This document shows, piece after piece, positions 53,821-62,516 of a stretch of 64,000 nucleotides of DNA (positions are counted from its first letter, which is position 1; every line of letters begins with the position of its first letter). A model generated the notes under the pieces. The model was not told the origin of the DNA and did not search any database. It saw nothing but the letters and a program-made list of their open reading frames with translations. The translations under genes were made by a program, and so were the position numbers. Source of the stretch: Leucothrix mucor DSM 2157 (lineage in GTDB: Bacteria > Pseudomonadota > Gammaproteobacteria > Thiotrichales > Thiotrichaceae); the NCBI RefSeq assembly GCF_000419525.1, contig NZ_ATTE01000001.1:2154655-2218654 (forward strand). Direction: 5' to 3'.

Positions 53821-55298
53821 GCTAACAACTCCTTCAAAACCCGCAAAGCCTCAGCCCGCTCTTTATCCAATGCTTCTATCTCAGCAATAATTTCCGCTGG
53901 CGGCGCATACTCCACTTCCTCATACACGACTTCTTTATAGCGGTTGATGCTCAAGTCCCAATCGTTTGTTTCTATTTCTTTAAACGGGACTAAAAAGCTG
54001 CGGTCGGTGCGTTCGCGGTCAGTTTCCTGATCACGTTGTTTAAAGCGTTGGATAATATCGGAAATATCGCTGTCTTTTATCTCGGCGCGTTTGTCATCGA
54101 GGCTAAATCCATCGGCTTGCATATCGTAAAACCAGACATTGTCAGTGCCGCCGTTATTGGTCTTGGTAAACACTAAAATCGCGGTGCTAACGCCAGCATA
54201 GGGTTTAAATACCCCGCTGGGCATGGAGATCACAGCATCGAGTTTGTGTCCTGCAACGAGGGTTTTACGCAGTTGTTTGTGCGCACCGGATGAGCCAAAC
54301 AGTACGCCATCGGGAACGATTACCGCGCAGCGGCCACCGATCTTCATCATGCGCAGCATCAGGCCAAGAAACAGCAGTTCGGTCTTTTTGGTTTTGACGG
54401 TTTTAAGTAGTGAATCTTCAACACTATCGTAGTCTAGCGAGCCTTTGAACGGCGGATTGGCAAGAACCAAGCTGTACACATCACGCTGGTCTGCATTGGC
54501 TTCGCTGAGTGCATCGCGGCCCAATAGGTTTGGGTTTTCGATGCCATGCAGCTGCAGGTTCATCGCGCCGATACGCAGCATGGTGCTGTCAAATTCGATA
54601 CCGGTAAACATGTCGCTGTTGTAGTGTGTGCGAAACTCTGGCTCATGAAACACATCAGGCTTGTGTTCATGAAAGTACTCGCTGGCAGCGACTAAGAACC
54701 CGGCTGTACCACAGGAAGGATCGCAAATCGTGTCTTCCTGATTTGGCTCCATCATCTCAACCATCATTTTAATAATGTGGCGAGGTGTTCGGAATTGGCC
54801 ATTGGTGCCCGCACTGGCAATTTTTGACAGCAGGTACTCGTAGAGGTCGCCCTTGGTATCGCGATCGTCCATTTTGATCTTGTCGATCAGCTGCACGACA
54901 AGGTCCAGTAGTCGCGGCGAGGGGATCATAAAAGTTGCGCCCTTCATGTATTTCGCAAAGACACCCGCTTCACTGCCTAACTGTTTCATCAACTCGAAAG
55001 CCGTTAGGTTATCGGCGTCGAGTTGTGGCTGTGTAAACAGTTCAAACAGCTTGTCTGGGTCTTCGTTTTTAAAGCTGTGCCAGCGCAATTTTTTGTAGGC
55101 CGGTGCATAGATGGGGTTTTGCATTTCGATGCCCATCATGTTGGCTTTTTTCTCTTCCAACAGTTGGTTTTCATCCAAACGACGCAGGAATAGCAAGAAT
55201 GTGAACTGCTCAATAACCGTGAGTGGATTGGAGATTCCACCTGTCCAAAACGCTTCCCAAATTTTATTAACTTGGCTTTTTAATTCACCGGTAATCAT
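53817..55298 (-). CDS. hsdM: Type I restriction enzyme methylase subunit M
   Basis: 493 residues. N-terminal HsdM helical domain (about 1-140; NKIWEAFWTGGISNPLTVIEQFTFLLFLRRLDE), SAM-binding motif I DPSCGTAGFLVAA and the N6-adenine catalytic motif NPPF within LANPPFKGSLDYD are intact. It methylates adenine in the host sequence chosen by HsdS. First gene of the minus-strand locus hsdM-hsdS-fic-hsdR. Confidence 0.96.
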   Translation of the reverse strand: MITGELKSQVNKIWEAFWTGGISNPLTVIEQFTFLLFLRRLDENQLLEEKKANMMGIEMQNPIYAPAYKKLRWHSFKNEDPDKLFELFTQPQLDADNLTAFELMKQLGSEAGVFAKYMKGATFMIPSPRLLDLVVQLIDKIKMDDRDTKGDLYEYLLSKIASAGTNGQFRTPRHIIKMMVEMMEPNQEDTICDPSCGTAGFLVAASEYFHEHKPDVFHEPEFRTHYNSDMFTGIEFDSTMLRIGAMNLQLHGIENPNLLGRDALSEANADQRDVYSLVLANPPFKGSLDYDSVEDSLLKTVKTKKTELLFLGLMLRMMKIGGRCAVIVPDGVLFGSSGAHKQLRKTLVAGHKLDAVISMPSGVFKPYAGVSTAILVFTKTNNGGTDNVWFYDMQADGFSLDDKRAEIKDSDISDIIQRFKQRDQETDRERTDRSFLVPFKEIETNDWDLSINRYKEVVYEEVEYAPPAEIIAEIEALDKERAEALRVLKELLA

Positions 55299-55461
55299 AT
55301 TGTATGCTGCTAGCCTTTGTGGGTTGTTGTACGTTGTACACGCTTGAAAGGTGGGTAGTATAACGCTTCTGGCCTATTTTATAGGCAATTGTCGTTGGCG
55401 CTTAAGGATACCTTAGTTGAGAAAAAGAGCGACCAGCCAGCACCGCTTTACGCTCAATCGC

Positions 55462-55911
55462 CTACGCTGATTCTATCCAATTGTGCTGCTCAAGAAACTC
55501 CAGAAATGCTCGGGTACTGATCTTCCTGCAATTATCAGGCAGTACAAAACTGGTTCGCGCAATCTTATGATCTTCAAACAGAAACACGCCGATTTCTGGT
55601 GGCTGTGTTAGCACAAACTGCTGCATCAGTTCCTGAATTGCTAGTTCGCCCAAATTTGACTTACGGGGATTCTGCCCTGCACTCAGGGCAGCAGAGTAGC
55701 GCTGATAAGTCTCTGACTGCTTCACCGGAATAGTATGTTCAGCAATCCAGTCAGAGATCTTTTGGCTAGTCGGCGTATCATTGCGGGTAACCTCATGAAC
55801 GACCATATCCACTAATTGAACAGACCAACCGGGCTTGAACAGCACGTCTAAAGCATCAGCATAGGCCAGAGTAATCAGCGGTCCTGCATCAGCAATTAAA
55901 ATAACATTCAT
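55462..55911 (-). CDS. PIN-domain toxin-like nuclease
   Basis: 149 residues. PIN-like acidic residues are D8 (LIADAGPLI), E40 (MVVHEVTRN), E89 (NLGELAIQEL) and D114 (LFEDHKIAR), fitting the Mg-dependent RNase fold used by VapC-type toxins. The gene starts 10 nt after the ribbon-helix-helix gene on the same strand, as in vapBC-like type II pairs. It lies just upstream of the type I R-M locus on the same strand, extending the defence-type neighbourhood. Confidence 0.82.
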   Translation of the reverse strand: MNVILIADAGPLITLAYADALDVLFKPGWSVQLVDMVVHEVTRNDTPTSQKISDWIAEHTIPVKQSETYQRYSAALSAGQNPRKSNLGELAIQELMQQFVLTQPPEIGVFLFEDHKIARTSFVLPDNCRKISTRAFLEFLEQHNWIESA

Positions 55912-55921
55912 AGTGCAGACC

Positions 55922-56272
55922 TCAGTTTAGTAAATCGTTGAGATCCGCCACCATTTTTGCTGTTCGATCCGGAGATAAACGAGGCATTGGTAAGTGCGCT
56001 TTAGCCATAAGAAGAAATAAGTCCTCCTCGTTATCTAAGCCCAATACCTCCATCGTCGCAATATCCTCCGCTTTACCCAAAGAGAAGTTAACCAAAGCCT
56101 GATAGTTATGAATGCCTGTGCTTTCTGCCGCTTCGAAGGTTTCAACGAGATAGCGCAATTCATTGCTAAACAAAGCATTCACAGAAGTATCGTGCTTTGC
56201 TGCAATAACCTTTGCGCGACGCAGAAGGTCGCGCTCGACTGACGCCGTAAAATTAACAGTGGCTGATTTCAT
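55922..56272 (-). CDS. Ribbon-helix-helix antitoxin-like protein
   Basis: 116 residues. The N-terminal part (KSATVNFTASVERDLLRRAKVIAAKHDTSVNALFSNELRYLVE) has the strand-helix-helix pattern of Arc/MetJ-type DNA-binding proteins; the acidic C-terminus would bind the toxin. Two overlapping-style palindromes directly upstream of its start support autoregulation. Pairs with the PIN protein encoded 10 nt downstream. Confidence 0.8.
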   Translation of the reverse strand: MKSATVNFTASVERDLLRRAKVIAAKHDTSVNALFSNELRYLVETFEAAESTGIHNYQALVNFSLGKAEDIATMEVLGLDNEEDLFLLMAKAHLPMPRLSPDRTAKMVADLNDLLN

Positions 56273-56291
56273 AATGTTACATCCAAATTAA

Positions 56292-56325
56292 ACACATAAT
56301 TAAGTGTAACACATAAATATGTGTT
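56292..56325 (-). promoter_or_regulatory. Operator pair of the PIN toxin-antitoxin operon
   Basis: ACACATAATTAAGTGT (56292-56307; 14 of 16 symmetric) is followed by AACACATA-AA-TATGTGTT (56308-56325; perfect 8-bp arms). Both share ACACATA and end 20-53 nt upstream of the antitoxin start, as expected for ribbon-helix-helix dimers binding side by side. Confidence 0.65.
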
Positions 56326-56340
56326 TAATGAATCTAGACC

Positions 56341-57077
56341 CTACCCTAAATTCCCCAAAAAGAAATCACGAGCCCGCCCATACATCTCCAGCGCCAATGC
56401 CGGATCATAGCGATCGCCCTCATCCCGCATAAACGCGTGCACCGCATTCAACTCTAGCCACTGGTAGTTCAAGCCCGATGTTAAAAAGATACTGTAAAGC
56501 TTCAAGCGCCCTTCAGCTGGCACGTGTGGATCTTGTTTACCAAACACCATAAACACTTCACCTTTAATATCGGACGAGCGGCTTAAGGTATCGTTGCCTT
56601 GCTGGCTCGGTATTGCGCCACTGTGAATATCGGTGGCGTATAAGCAGAAGGCACTTTTTATTGCAGGGTTGATAGCCGCGCGGAACGCCAAATGGCCACC
56701 CAAACATACACCCATCGCACCTATTTTTCCTGTGCAATAGTCTTGCTGCGAACAGAAGTCGATAATGCTTTGTGTGTCGTCATCGTGGGCTTCCAGTGGC
56801 TTTTCAAACTTGTCGTTATTGCCTTTGTCTTTACCGCTGTCGTCGTAACCGAGTACGGTGCCCATCGGGTTAAGTTCGTGAAACACTTCGGGCACAACAA
56901 CCACAAAACCTAATCCCGCCAGTAAGTTAGCGCTTCGTGCAATGGGGGCGGTGATTTGAAAAATTTCGGAATAAAAATAATGGCAGGAAAAGCGCCTTCT
57001 TGTTGCGGACGAAACACCTGAGCTTGCATCGGGCCAGTCGGTGTTTCTAATTGTATGTAATGGTTTTGCGTTTGCAT
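56341..57077 (-). pseudogene. Dienelactone hydrolase family gene with a one-base frameshift
   Basis: Translation from ATG 57077 gives a normal N-terminus (residues about 1-35, ending FPAIIFIP), then runs out of frame to a stop. The other frame resumes at once with EIFQITAPIARSANLLAGLGFVVVVPEVFHEL and continues through the nucleophile motif GAMGVCLGGHLAF and the histidine in LNAVHAFMRDEG to the stop at 56341. The break lies near 56961-56972, where one base is missing in the CCGAAATTTTT context. Total length is 737 nt, one short of 246 codons. A sequencing error is possible. Confidence 0.8.
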
Positions 57078-57264
57078 TGTTTACTCCGGTATTTGTGTCT
57101 TTATTAATTACTGTCGATATTGTCAGGCAATTAAACCATCAGGGCAAAAATTGACTGCAGCACATATAAATTCAGCCCTGCCGTATTATAAGCGGATCAG
57201 TGATTGGCCTACTAATAGCTTCCCAATCACAGCACTGATTCTGTCACCATAAAGATAAAGACTC

Positions 57265-58116
57265 TCAAGCCAATGGCGGCCAAACATCACAACAAGTGGG
57301 CTCTGAGGGCAAATAAACCACCCAAACCGGCTCGCCAACAAAGTGATTGACCACGGTAGAGTCATAGGTGAATTTCATACTGCGCACGGGCTCGCCATTG
57401 GCCTCAAAGCGAAAATACACCCGATACATCGGCGTGGAGCCTTTCTGTTGCTCACCATAACGATGCACCGATTCAATCTTGCCTTCCGTCGGTATGCCGT
57501 CTTTCAGTCCACGGTGGCGCTTGCGAGCTATCCAAAAATTACTGGAGAGCGCCAAGCCAACTAAAAATAAGACTAGCGCAGTCAACGCCGATTCGCTCAT
57601 CACTGCGATTGCAATAGCAGATACCATCATCAACACGCCAACCCAGGCAGAGATAGCGTAGCGTCCATAAAGGCGCATCAGGAATTGACGCGGGAGCGCG
57701 CGTGGCGTTACAGGTGGCGGATCGCCGAGGTCAAGGCTAGGTGGCGGAGGCAGCACTCCGCCGCAGGTGGTGCAGTTAGGATCGGTGGGGCGCTCATCAT
57801 AATGTACCCCGCACCAACCACAAGAAACGTGCCCTTCCATTTGCTCTCGCAACGACTCACCACCACTTTCAAACAATAAGCCCTGAGACTGTATTTGCCG
57901 ATCGGCGGCATCAGCCAACTTTCCCGCCAATGAGAATTTAGGCAGCGCAAGGTTAAGCCGCTGAGCGTCCCCCGGGACTTCCGCCAGCATCAATGAGTGA
58001 CCGCAGTTTTCACAGCTTAATCGTTTGTCAGCAACCTGATAAAGGCTCTCGCAGGAGTTACAAATCACCGCGCCTAGAATATCGGCTTCCGAACTGGATG
58101 TTTGATGGGCGTCCAT
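57265..58116 (-). CDS. Zinc-ribbon membrane protein with DUF3592-like C-terminus
   Basis: 283 residues. Two Cys4 zinc ribbons: C-x2-C-x12-C-x2-C in CNSCESLYQVADKRLSCENC and CGWCGVHYDERPTDPNCTTC, followed by a Pro-rich linker and two membrane helices (about 152-172 and 175-195). The C-terminal soluble part has GKIESVHRYGEQ and VVNHFVGEPVWVVYLPSEP, resembling DUF3592. Function is unknown; the ribbons face the cytoplasm if both helices span the membrane. Confidence 0.78.
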   Translation of the reverse strand: MDAHQTSSSEADILGAVICNSCESLYQVADKRLSCENCGHSLMLAEVPGDAQRLNLALPKFSLAGKLADAADRQIQSQGLLFESGGESLREQMEGHVSCGWCGVHYDERPTDPNCTTCGGVLPPPPSLDLGDPPPVTPRALPRQFLMRLYGRYAISAWVGVLMMVSAIAIAVMSESALTALVLFLVGLALSSNFWIARKRHRGLKDGIPTEGKIESVHRYGEQQKGSTPMYRVYFRFEANGEPVRSMKFTYDSTVVNHFVGEPVWVVYLPSEPTCCDVWPPLA

Positions 58117-58295
58117 CGCGCCTCCTCATAAAAATACATTAGAGTAGTTTCATTATAGTCACAACTTTATCGCCTCTGGGGTCTAAGGTGTTTTTAGCAT
58201 CCGGCGGGTACCTGCCTTTCTTGATTAAGGTCAAGACTCTAATCATGCAAAATCCCTACGCTAAGCGCTCTAGAATCATCTTCTGAGTAGTTATC

Positions 58296-58832
58296 ATGAG
58301 CGTCAACTTAGACAATCCAATCACCGACTTTTCAGGCTGCCACGATGGCATCCTTTTAGAATTCAGCAAACTCAAAGCCCTACCCAAATTACTGGGCCAG
58401 CTGGATACTTTTGAAGAGGCACAAGAAACAGCCGCAGAGTTACGCCAGTTCTTTGAGAAAGTCGTTAAGCCACATCACGACGATGAGGAATATGAGTTAT
58501 TTCAATCGGTGCGTGAGTCGCTAAAAAAGCATCCTGAAAGTGCCATGCTGGCGCGTGGATACATTGCCCGATTGATAGAAGAGCATCGCTATCTGGAGAA
58601 GTGCTGGAAGAATATTGATAAGACGCTGAAGAAAATCACCAAAGGCAAAACCACGGAGCTGGATATCCCCGCACTCACGCAGTTCGCAGAGGATTATCTG
58701 GCGCATGCAGAGTTTGAGGAAGCGTATTTTTTGCCGCTAGCTGAAGATATATTGAGTGATAGCGACAAGGCTAAACTCGGCCTGTCATTGCATATTCGTC
58801 ATCTGGAATATCCAAACCAGACTTATATCTAA
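58296..58832 (+). CDS. Hemerythrin-domain protein
   Basis: 178 residues, mostly helical. Histidine and acidic residues are placed as in hemerythrin-like domains: GCHDGILLEF, VKPHHDDEEYELF, IEEHRYLEKCW and LAHAEFEEAYFLPLAE. Such proteins carry a di-iron site and sense or bind oxygen or nitric oxide. It stands alone, with convergent dioxygenase genes downstream. Confidence 0.87.
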   Translation: MSVNLDNPITDFSGCHDGILLEFSKLKALPKLLGQLDTFEEAQETAAELRQFFEKVVKPHHDDEEYELFQSVRESLKKHPESAMLARGYIARLIEEHRYLEKCWKNIDKTLKKITKGKTTELDIPALTQFAEDYLAHAEFEEAYFLPLAEDILSDSDKAKLGLSLHIRHLEYPNQTYI

Positions 58833-58840
58833 GCCACTAT

Positions 58841-58876
58841 AAAAAACGCCGCAGACTGATTTTGTAGTCTGAGGCG
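58841..58876 (-). terminator. Terminator of the dioxygenase operon (minus strand)
   Basis: Read on the minus strand, CGCC-T-CAGACT, loop, AGTCTG-C-GGCG is followed by TTTTTT (58841-58846). One internal mismatch. It lies about 120 nt beyond the dioxygenase stop codon. Confidence 0.75.
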
Positions 58877-58882
58877 CGATGA

Positions 58883-58964
58883 AACCAGTCTTGTCAGGGT
58901 TTAAAAATCGACTGAGGGAGAGTTTCGATTTTATGGTTTGCTACTCCATGAACCAAGACTGGTT
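58883..58964. repeat. Nested inverted-repeat element between convergent genes
   Basis: Outer arms AACCAGTCTTG (58883-58893) and CAAGACTGGTT (58954-58964) are perfect complements; inner arms AAAATCGA (58904-58911) and TCGATTTT (58925-58932) are also perfect. The two stems are coaxial with a 13-nt loop and could form one long hairpin in either strand's RNA. Confidence 0.85.
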
Positions 58965-58996
58965 AATAACGCTGTTAGGCTAGCCACAGAGCAGCT

Positions 58997-59863
58997 TCAA
59001 GCCTTTACCAAGGTCAGATCAAAGTCCACTTTCAGGTAAGCATCATTCACATTACCTGACAGCTCAAAGCCATTCGGAAAGCTTCCTGCTGACATGATCT
59101 GGTAGCGCATCACTAAATCTTCACGCACGCCAAACACTGTATCCTGATCTAAATAGGGGTCATCTTCCGGAAATACTTCAGTCACCAGATTCCGATAGCC
59201 CTCGGCTTTTACAATAAAATGCAAATGCGAAGGACGCCATGGATGACGACCGCAAGCATTCAAAATATCCCCCACAGGGCCATCGGTTGGCACCGTGTAT
59301 TCCACCGGACGCACCGAGGTAAAGCCATAGCGCCCATCAGCCGCCGTGGTTTGAATACCATGAAACGAATAGGTTTCCTGATCAGGGTCTTGGCTGGAAT
59401 AAAGCCCATTGGGAGCCGTTTGCCAGATATCCAAGGTTGCACCCTCAATCGGTTCGCCATCCACGTTTTTGACCATGCCTTCCACCAATAACACAGGGCC
59501 GGGGAAATCACCTTTCATGTCGCCGCCAATGGCTAATGGAGGCGAGCCAGAGATATGAAATGGCCCTAACACGCTGGATGAAGTGCCCTCAGAACGTGAG
59601 TTAATCATATCCACCAGTGACGACAGCCCCAGCACATCCGACAGCAATACAAACTCATGGCGTTCTTTATTGGAGATCTCGCCCGCGCGTTCAAGAAATG
59701 AGATGCCCTGCTCCCACTCGGTATGGGTCAGGCTCACGTCTTTGGCAAAGTCGTGCAAGTGTGTCACCAAGGAGCTCATCACCTCACGCAGGCGCGGGTT
59801 CACGTCCGGCCCCATATAACTGTTGAATACATCGGTGAGATTGTCTTTGTTTACATCACGCAT
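58997..59863 (-). CDS. Intradiol ring-cleavage dioxygenase (hydroxyquinol/catechol 1,2-dioxygenase type)
   Basis: 288 residues. The non-haem Fe(III) ligands are present: Y155 (NGLYSSQ), Y189 (PVEYTVPTDGP), H213 and H215 (RPSHLHF). Their spacing (34, 24, 2) is nearly that of hydroxyquinol 1,2-dioxygenase, and the N-terminal helical dimerisation domain is complete. It opens the ring of hydroxyquinol or a related catechol, giving maleylacetate from hydroxyquinol. It is the last gene of a minus-strand operon with a GntR regulator and a TRAP transporter. A maleylacetate reductase gene is not visible. Confidence 0.9.
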   Translation of the reverse strand: MRDVNKDNLTDVFNSYMGPDVNPRLREVMSSLVTHLHDFAKDVSLTHTEWEQGISFLERAGEISNKERHEFVLLSDVLGLSSLVDMINSRSEGTSSSVLGPFHISGSPPLAIGGDMKGDFPGPVLLVEGMVKNVDGEPIEGATLDIWQTAPNGLYSSQDPDQETYSFHGIQTTAADGRYGFTSVRPVEYTVPTDGPVGDILNACGRHPWRPSHLHFIVKAEGYRNLVTEVFPEDDPYLDQDTVFGVREDLVMRYQIMSAGSFPNGFELSGNVNDAYLKVDFDLTLVKA

Positions 59864-59929
59864 TTTATTCCTCCACGTTGACGATTGCGCGGGCCTCTAG
59901 CCATGGCAATTTAAATAGTCAGATTGATG

Positions 59930-60601
59930 TTAGTTATGCTTTAAAAAGTCGGATAACAGCTTGCCGGTTTTACGGTAATGGCTGAGCAAATCCGCCACAG
60001 CTTGCTCTTCATTGCCGCTTAAAATGTGGTCGAGTAGCTCCTTGTGCTCATCACCCACCTTGCGCTCGGCTGACACATAAATGCCGGAGACATTGCGATA
60101 GCGAATGTTCTGATCATAAAGTTGATCGCACACTTTCAGCAAAATCGACGAGCCACAGGCCGAGAGCAGGCTCATGTGAAAGGCTTTGTGGCGATCTTCC
60201 CAATCGGCATTTAAGCCGCCTTTTTTTGAGGTGCGAGATTTGCGCCGCAGTCGGTGATGCGCCAGTAGCACACGCTCTTCCCAATCCCGATCTTTAGCTT
60301 GCATGGATTGGCGCAAGGCAATTTCTTCCAGCCAACAGCGGGTTCTGAGTAGCTCATCAAAGGCTTCGGAATTGATGTGCGAAACCCGAAAGCCCCGTTG
60401 ATCAATTCGCTCAATCAGCTGCTCCGAAGTCAGCAGGCTCAAAGCTTCCCGCAAGGGGCTGGCACCCACACCAAGCACCGTACGCAAGCTCTCTATTTTT
60501 AACTTTTCACCGGGCTTAAGATCCCCCTCAATAATCATCGAGTAGATCCTGCGAAAGGTCTGAGTCGTCAGCGATGAAGTACTTGTCTCTACGGCAGTCA
60601 T
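59930..60601 (-). CDS. GntR/FCD (FadR-type) transcriptional regulator
   Basis: 223 residues from ATG 60601, chosen because GAGGGG stands 7 nt upstream; a start 9 codons earlier is possible. N-terminal winged helix TTQTFRRIYSMIIEGDLKPGEKLKIESLRTVLGVGASPLREALSLL and a C-terminal FCD ligand domain (RHKAFHMSLLSACGS, metal-binding His). FCD regulators sense organic acids. The gene lies between the TRAP transporter and dioxygenase genes in an operon, so an aromatic acid or its product is a likely effector. Confidence 0.9.
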   Translation of the reverse strand: MTAVETSTSSLTTQTFRRIYSMIIEGDLKPGEKLKIESLRTVLGVGASPLREALSLLTSEQLIERIDQRGFRVSHINSEAFDELLRTRCWLEEIALRQSMQAKDRDWEERVLLAHHRLRRKSRTSKKGGLNADWEDRHKAFHMSLLSACGSSILLKVCDQLYDQNIRYRNVSGIYVSAERKVGDEHKELLDHILSGNEEQAVADLLSHYRKTGKLLSDFLKHN

Positions 60602-60624
60602 ATCATTCCCCTCGTTAGTTAACG

Positions 60625-61932
60625 TCATCCCAAAATAAACAGGCTAAGCTGCGGGAATGCGATCAATAGCACCAGTACGCAGAGCATCACAAACGCAAAT
60701 GGCAGCGCACCGAGGAACACATCTTTTAGCGCAATGCGGTCATCATTGAGCGAGGCTTTGATTACAAAACAAGATATTCCCAGCGGTGGCGTGAGTAGCC
60801 CGATTTCAGCCCCAACCACCGTCACAATACCGAACCACACCAGCGATAAACCCATGGGCTCAATCAGCGGTAAAAACAGGGGTACGACAATTAGGATGAT
60901 GGATGAGGTATCCAGCAGCGTGCCCAAAAACAGCATCAGCAACACATAAACCACCATAATCATCAGCAGTCCGGCTTGGCTGTTTTCCATAAACTCACCC
61001 AGCTGATTGGGCAGTCCGGCAAGCCCGAGCATGCGGCTATACACCGACGCGGCGGTAATCAGAAACAGGATGGTCGCGGTGATGTGGCCAGTTTCGATCA
61101 GCACTTCCCAGAACTGCTTCCAGCTCATGGTGCGGCGCATGAGCGCGATGACTAGTCCGGTGAGCGAGCCGGCAGCACCGGCTTCAACCGGCGTCATCCA
61201 TCCCGTGTAAATGCCACCGAGTACAATGGTAATTAGCGTGAGTGTTGGCAGGGTTTTGGAGGCGACTTCACGTAGCGGCATGCTCTCGTAATCGGAACTG
61301 GGGCGGCCACCGACAAACTTTGGAAAAAACCGCCCCATAAACCAGATTGCAGCCACATAAGACACGGCCAACATAAGGCCCGGCACCACGCCCGCTAAAA
61401 ACATATCCCCGACCGATTGCTCGGCAACAAAGGAGTAAATAATTAGCATGGCAGACGGCGGAATAATCATCCCCAATACCGAGGAACCCGCGACCACCCC
61501 AACGGCAAAGCGTGGGTTGTAATCGTACTGCATCATCTGCGGCACAGAGACTTTGGCAAACACCGATGCGGATGCGATTGAAGAACCTGTTACGGCGGCA
61601 AAAACTGCATTCGCTCCCACCGTCGCCATGCCGATGCCACCCTTGACGCGTCGGAATCCATTATTCATTACGCCGTAAATATCGGTACCTAAACCCGCCT
61701 TGGAGACCATCAAGCCCATAAAGGTAAATAAGGGAATGGTGGCGAAGGTGTACTCCATTGCGCTGTCGCCAATGGCGATTTTTAGCAGATTGAGGGCCAG
61801 ATCAAAGTTGTCCCGCATCAACCAGATCGATACAAAGGAGACCGAGATCAGCGCAATCGGAATGTACACGCCGATATAGATCAGGAACACGATGGCAGCA
61901 ACCGAGATGGAGCCTATTTCGATGGGTGTCAT
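60625..61932 (-). CDS. TRAP transporter large permease (DctM type)
   Basis: 435 residues with about twelve helices; family landmarks include FATIPLFTFMGLMVSKAGLG, GSSVLGMIIPPSAMLIIYSF and LTPPLGISCFVIKASL near the C-terminus. It forms the sodium-driven channel of a tripartite periplasmic transporter for organic acids. It starts 12 nt after the small permease gene. Confidence 0.94.
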   Translation of the reverse strand: MTPIEIGSISVAAIVFLIYIGVYIPIALISVSFVSIWLMRDNFDLALNLLKIAIGDSAMEYTFATIPLFTFMGLMVSKAGLGTDIYGVMNNGFRRVKGGIGMATVGANAVFAAVTGSSIASASVFAKVSVPQMMQYDYNPRFAVGVVAGSSVLGMIIPPSAMLIIYSFVAEQSVGDMFLAGVVPGLMLAVSYVAAIWFMGRFFPKFVGGRPSSDYESMPLREVASKTLPTLTLITIVLGGIYTGWMTPVEAGAAGSLTGLVIALMRRTMSWKQFWEVLIETGHITATILFLITAASVYSRMLGLAGLPNQLGEFMENSQAGLLMIMVVYVLLMLFLGTLLDTSSIILIVVPLFLPLIEPMGLSLVWFGIVTVVGAEIGLLTPPLGISCFVIKASLNDDRIALKDVFLGALPFAFVMLCVLVLLIAFPQLSLFILG

Positions 61933-61944
61933 GTCAAAGGTACC

Positions 61945-62454
61945 TTATGGTTTCTTGGTGGGGAGAATCTTGAGTAAAAAGATGACGGTACATAGGCCGG
62001 CACTGCATAAAATGGTGAGCTTGATGGGCCACCACGGCGCAGTGAAAATACCGGGAATACCAAAGAAGTCCTTGCTTTCCCACATCTCGATAAACTCGGG
62101 AAAGATGGCGATGGTGATCAATGCCATCACGCTGGCAGAGATGGTATGGATAACAAAATTCATCACAAAGGCGACGCGCGGAAAGTGATCTTTCATCATC
62201 AACAGCAAGCCATCTGAGCGGGTTAAGCGCCCTACTTTAATCACGTCGGGCAGTTGCAAAAACACGATCAGCACCATCGCAAACTGGACGACTTCAACCG
62301 CGCCGCGAAAAGGCATATTAAACAGTCCGCGGGCAAAAATATCGTAGTTAACAATCACAACCAAGCCCAATACCATCAGGGTTCCAACGACATTGGCCAG
62401 GGTTGCTATATTGTTCGTGATCTTTGACAGACCCGAAAAAGCATTCGTCAGCAT
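61945..62454 (-). CDS. TRAP transporter small permease (DctQ type)
   Basis: 169 residues with four predicted helices: an N-terminal pair (LANVVGTLMVLGLVVIVNYDIFARGLF, where the Asn/Asp-Arg pattern is typical of DctQ) and a C-terminal pair. It assembles with the large permease; fusion forms are common but here the genes are separate. Confidence 0.9.
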   Translation of the reverse strand: MLTNAFSGLSKITNNIATLANVVGTLMVLGLVVIVNYDIFARGLFNMPFRGAVEVVQFAMVLIVFLQLPDVIKVGRLTRSDGLLLMMKDHFPRVAFVMNFVIHTISASVMALITIAIFPEFIEMWESKDFFGIPGIFTAPWWPIKLTILCSAGLCTVIFLLKILPTKKP

Positions 62455-62516
62455 TCGATTATTTTCCTCTTTTTCAGGTGTGTGAAGTGGTTCACGAAAT
62501 GAGTTATTGATGGGCC

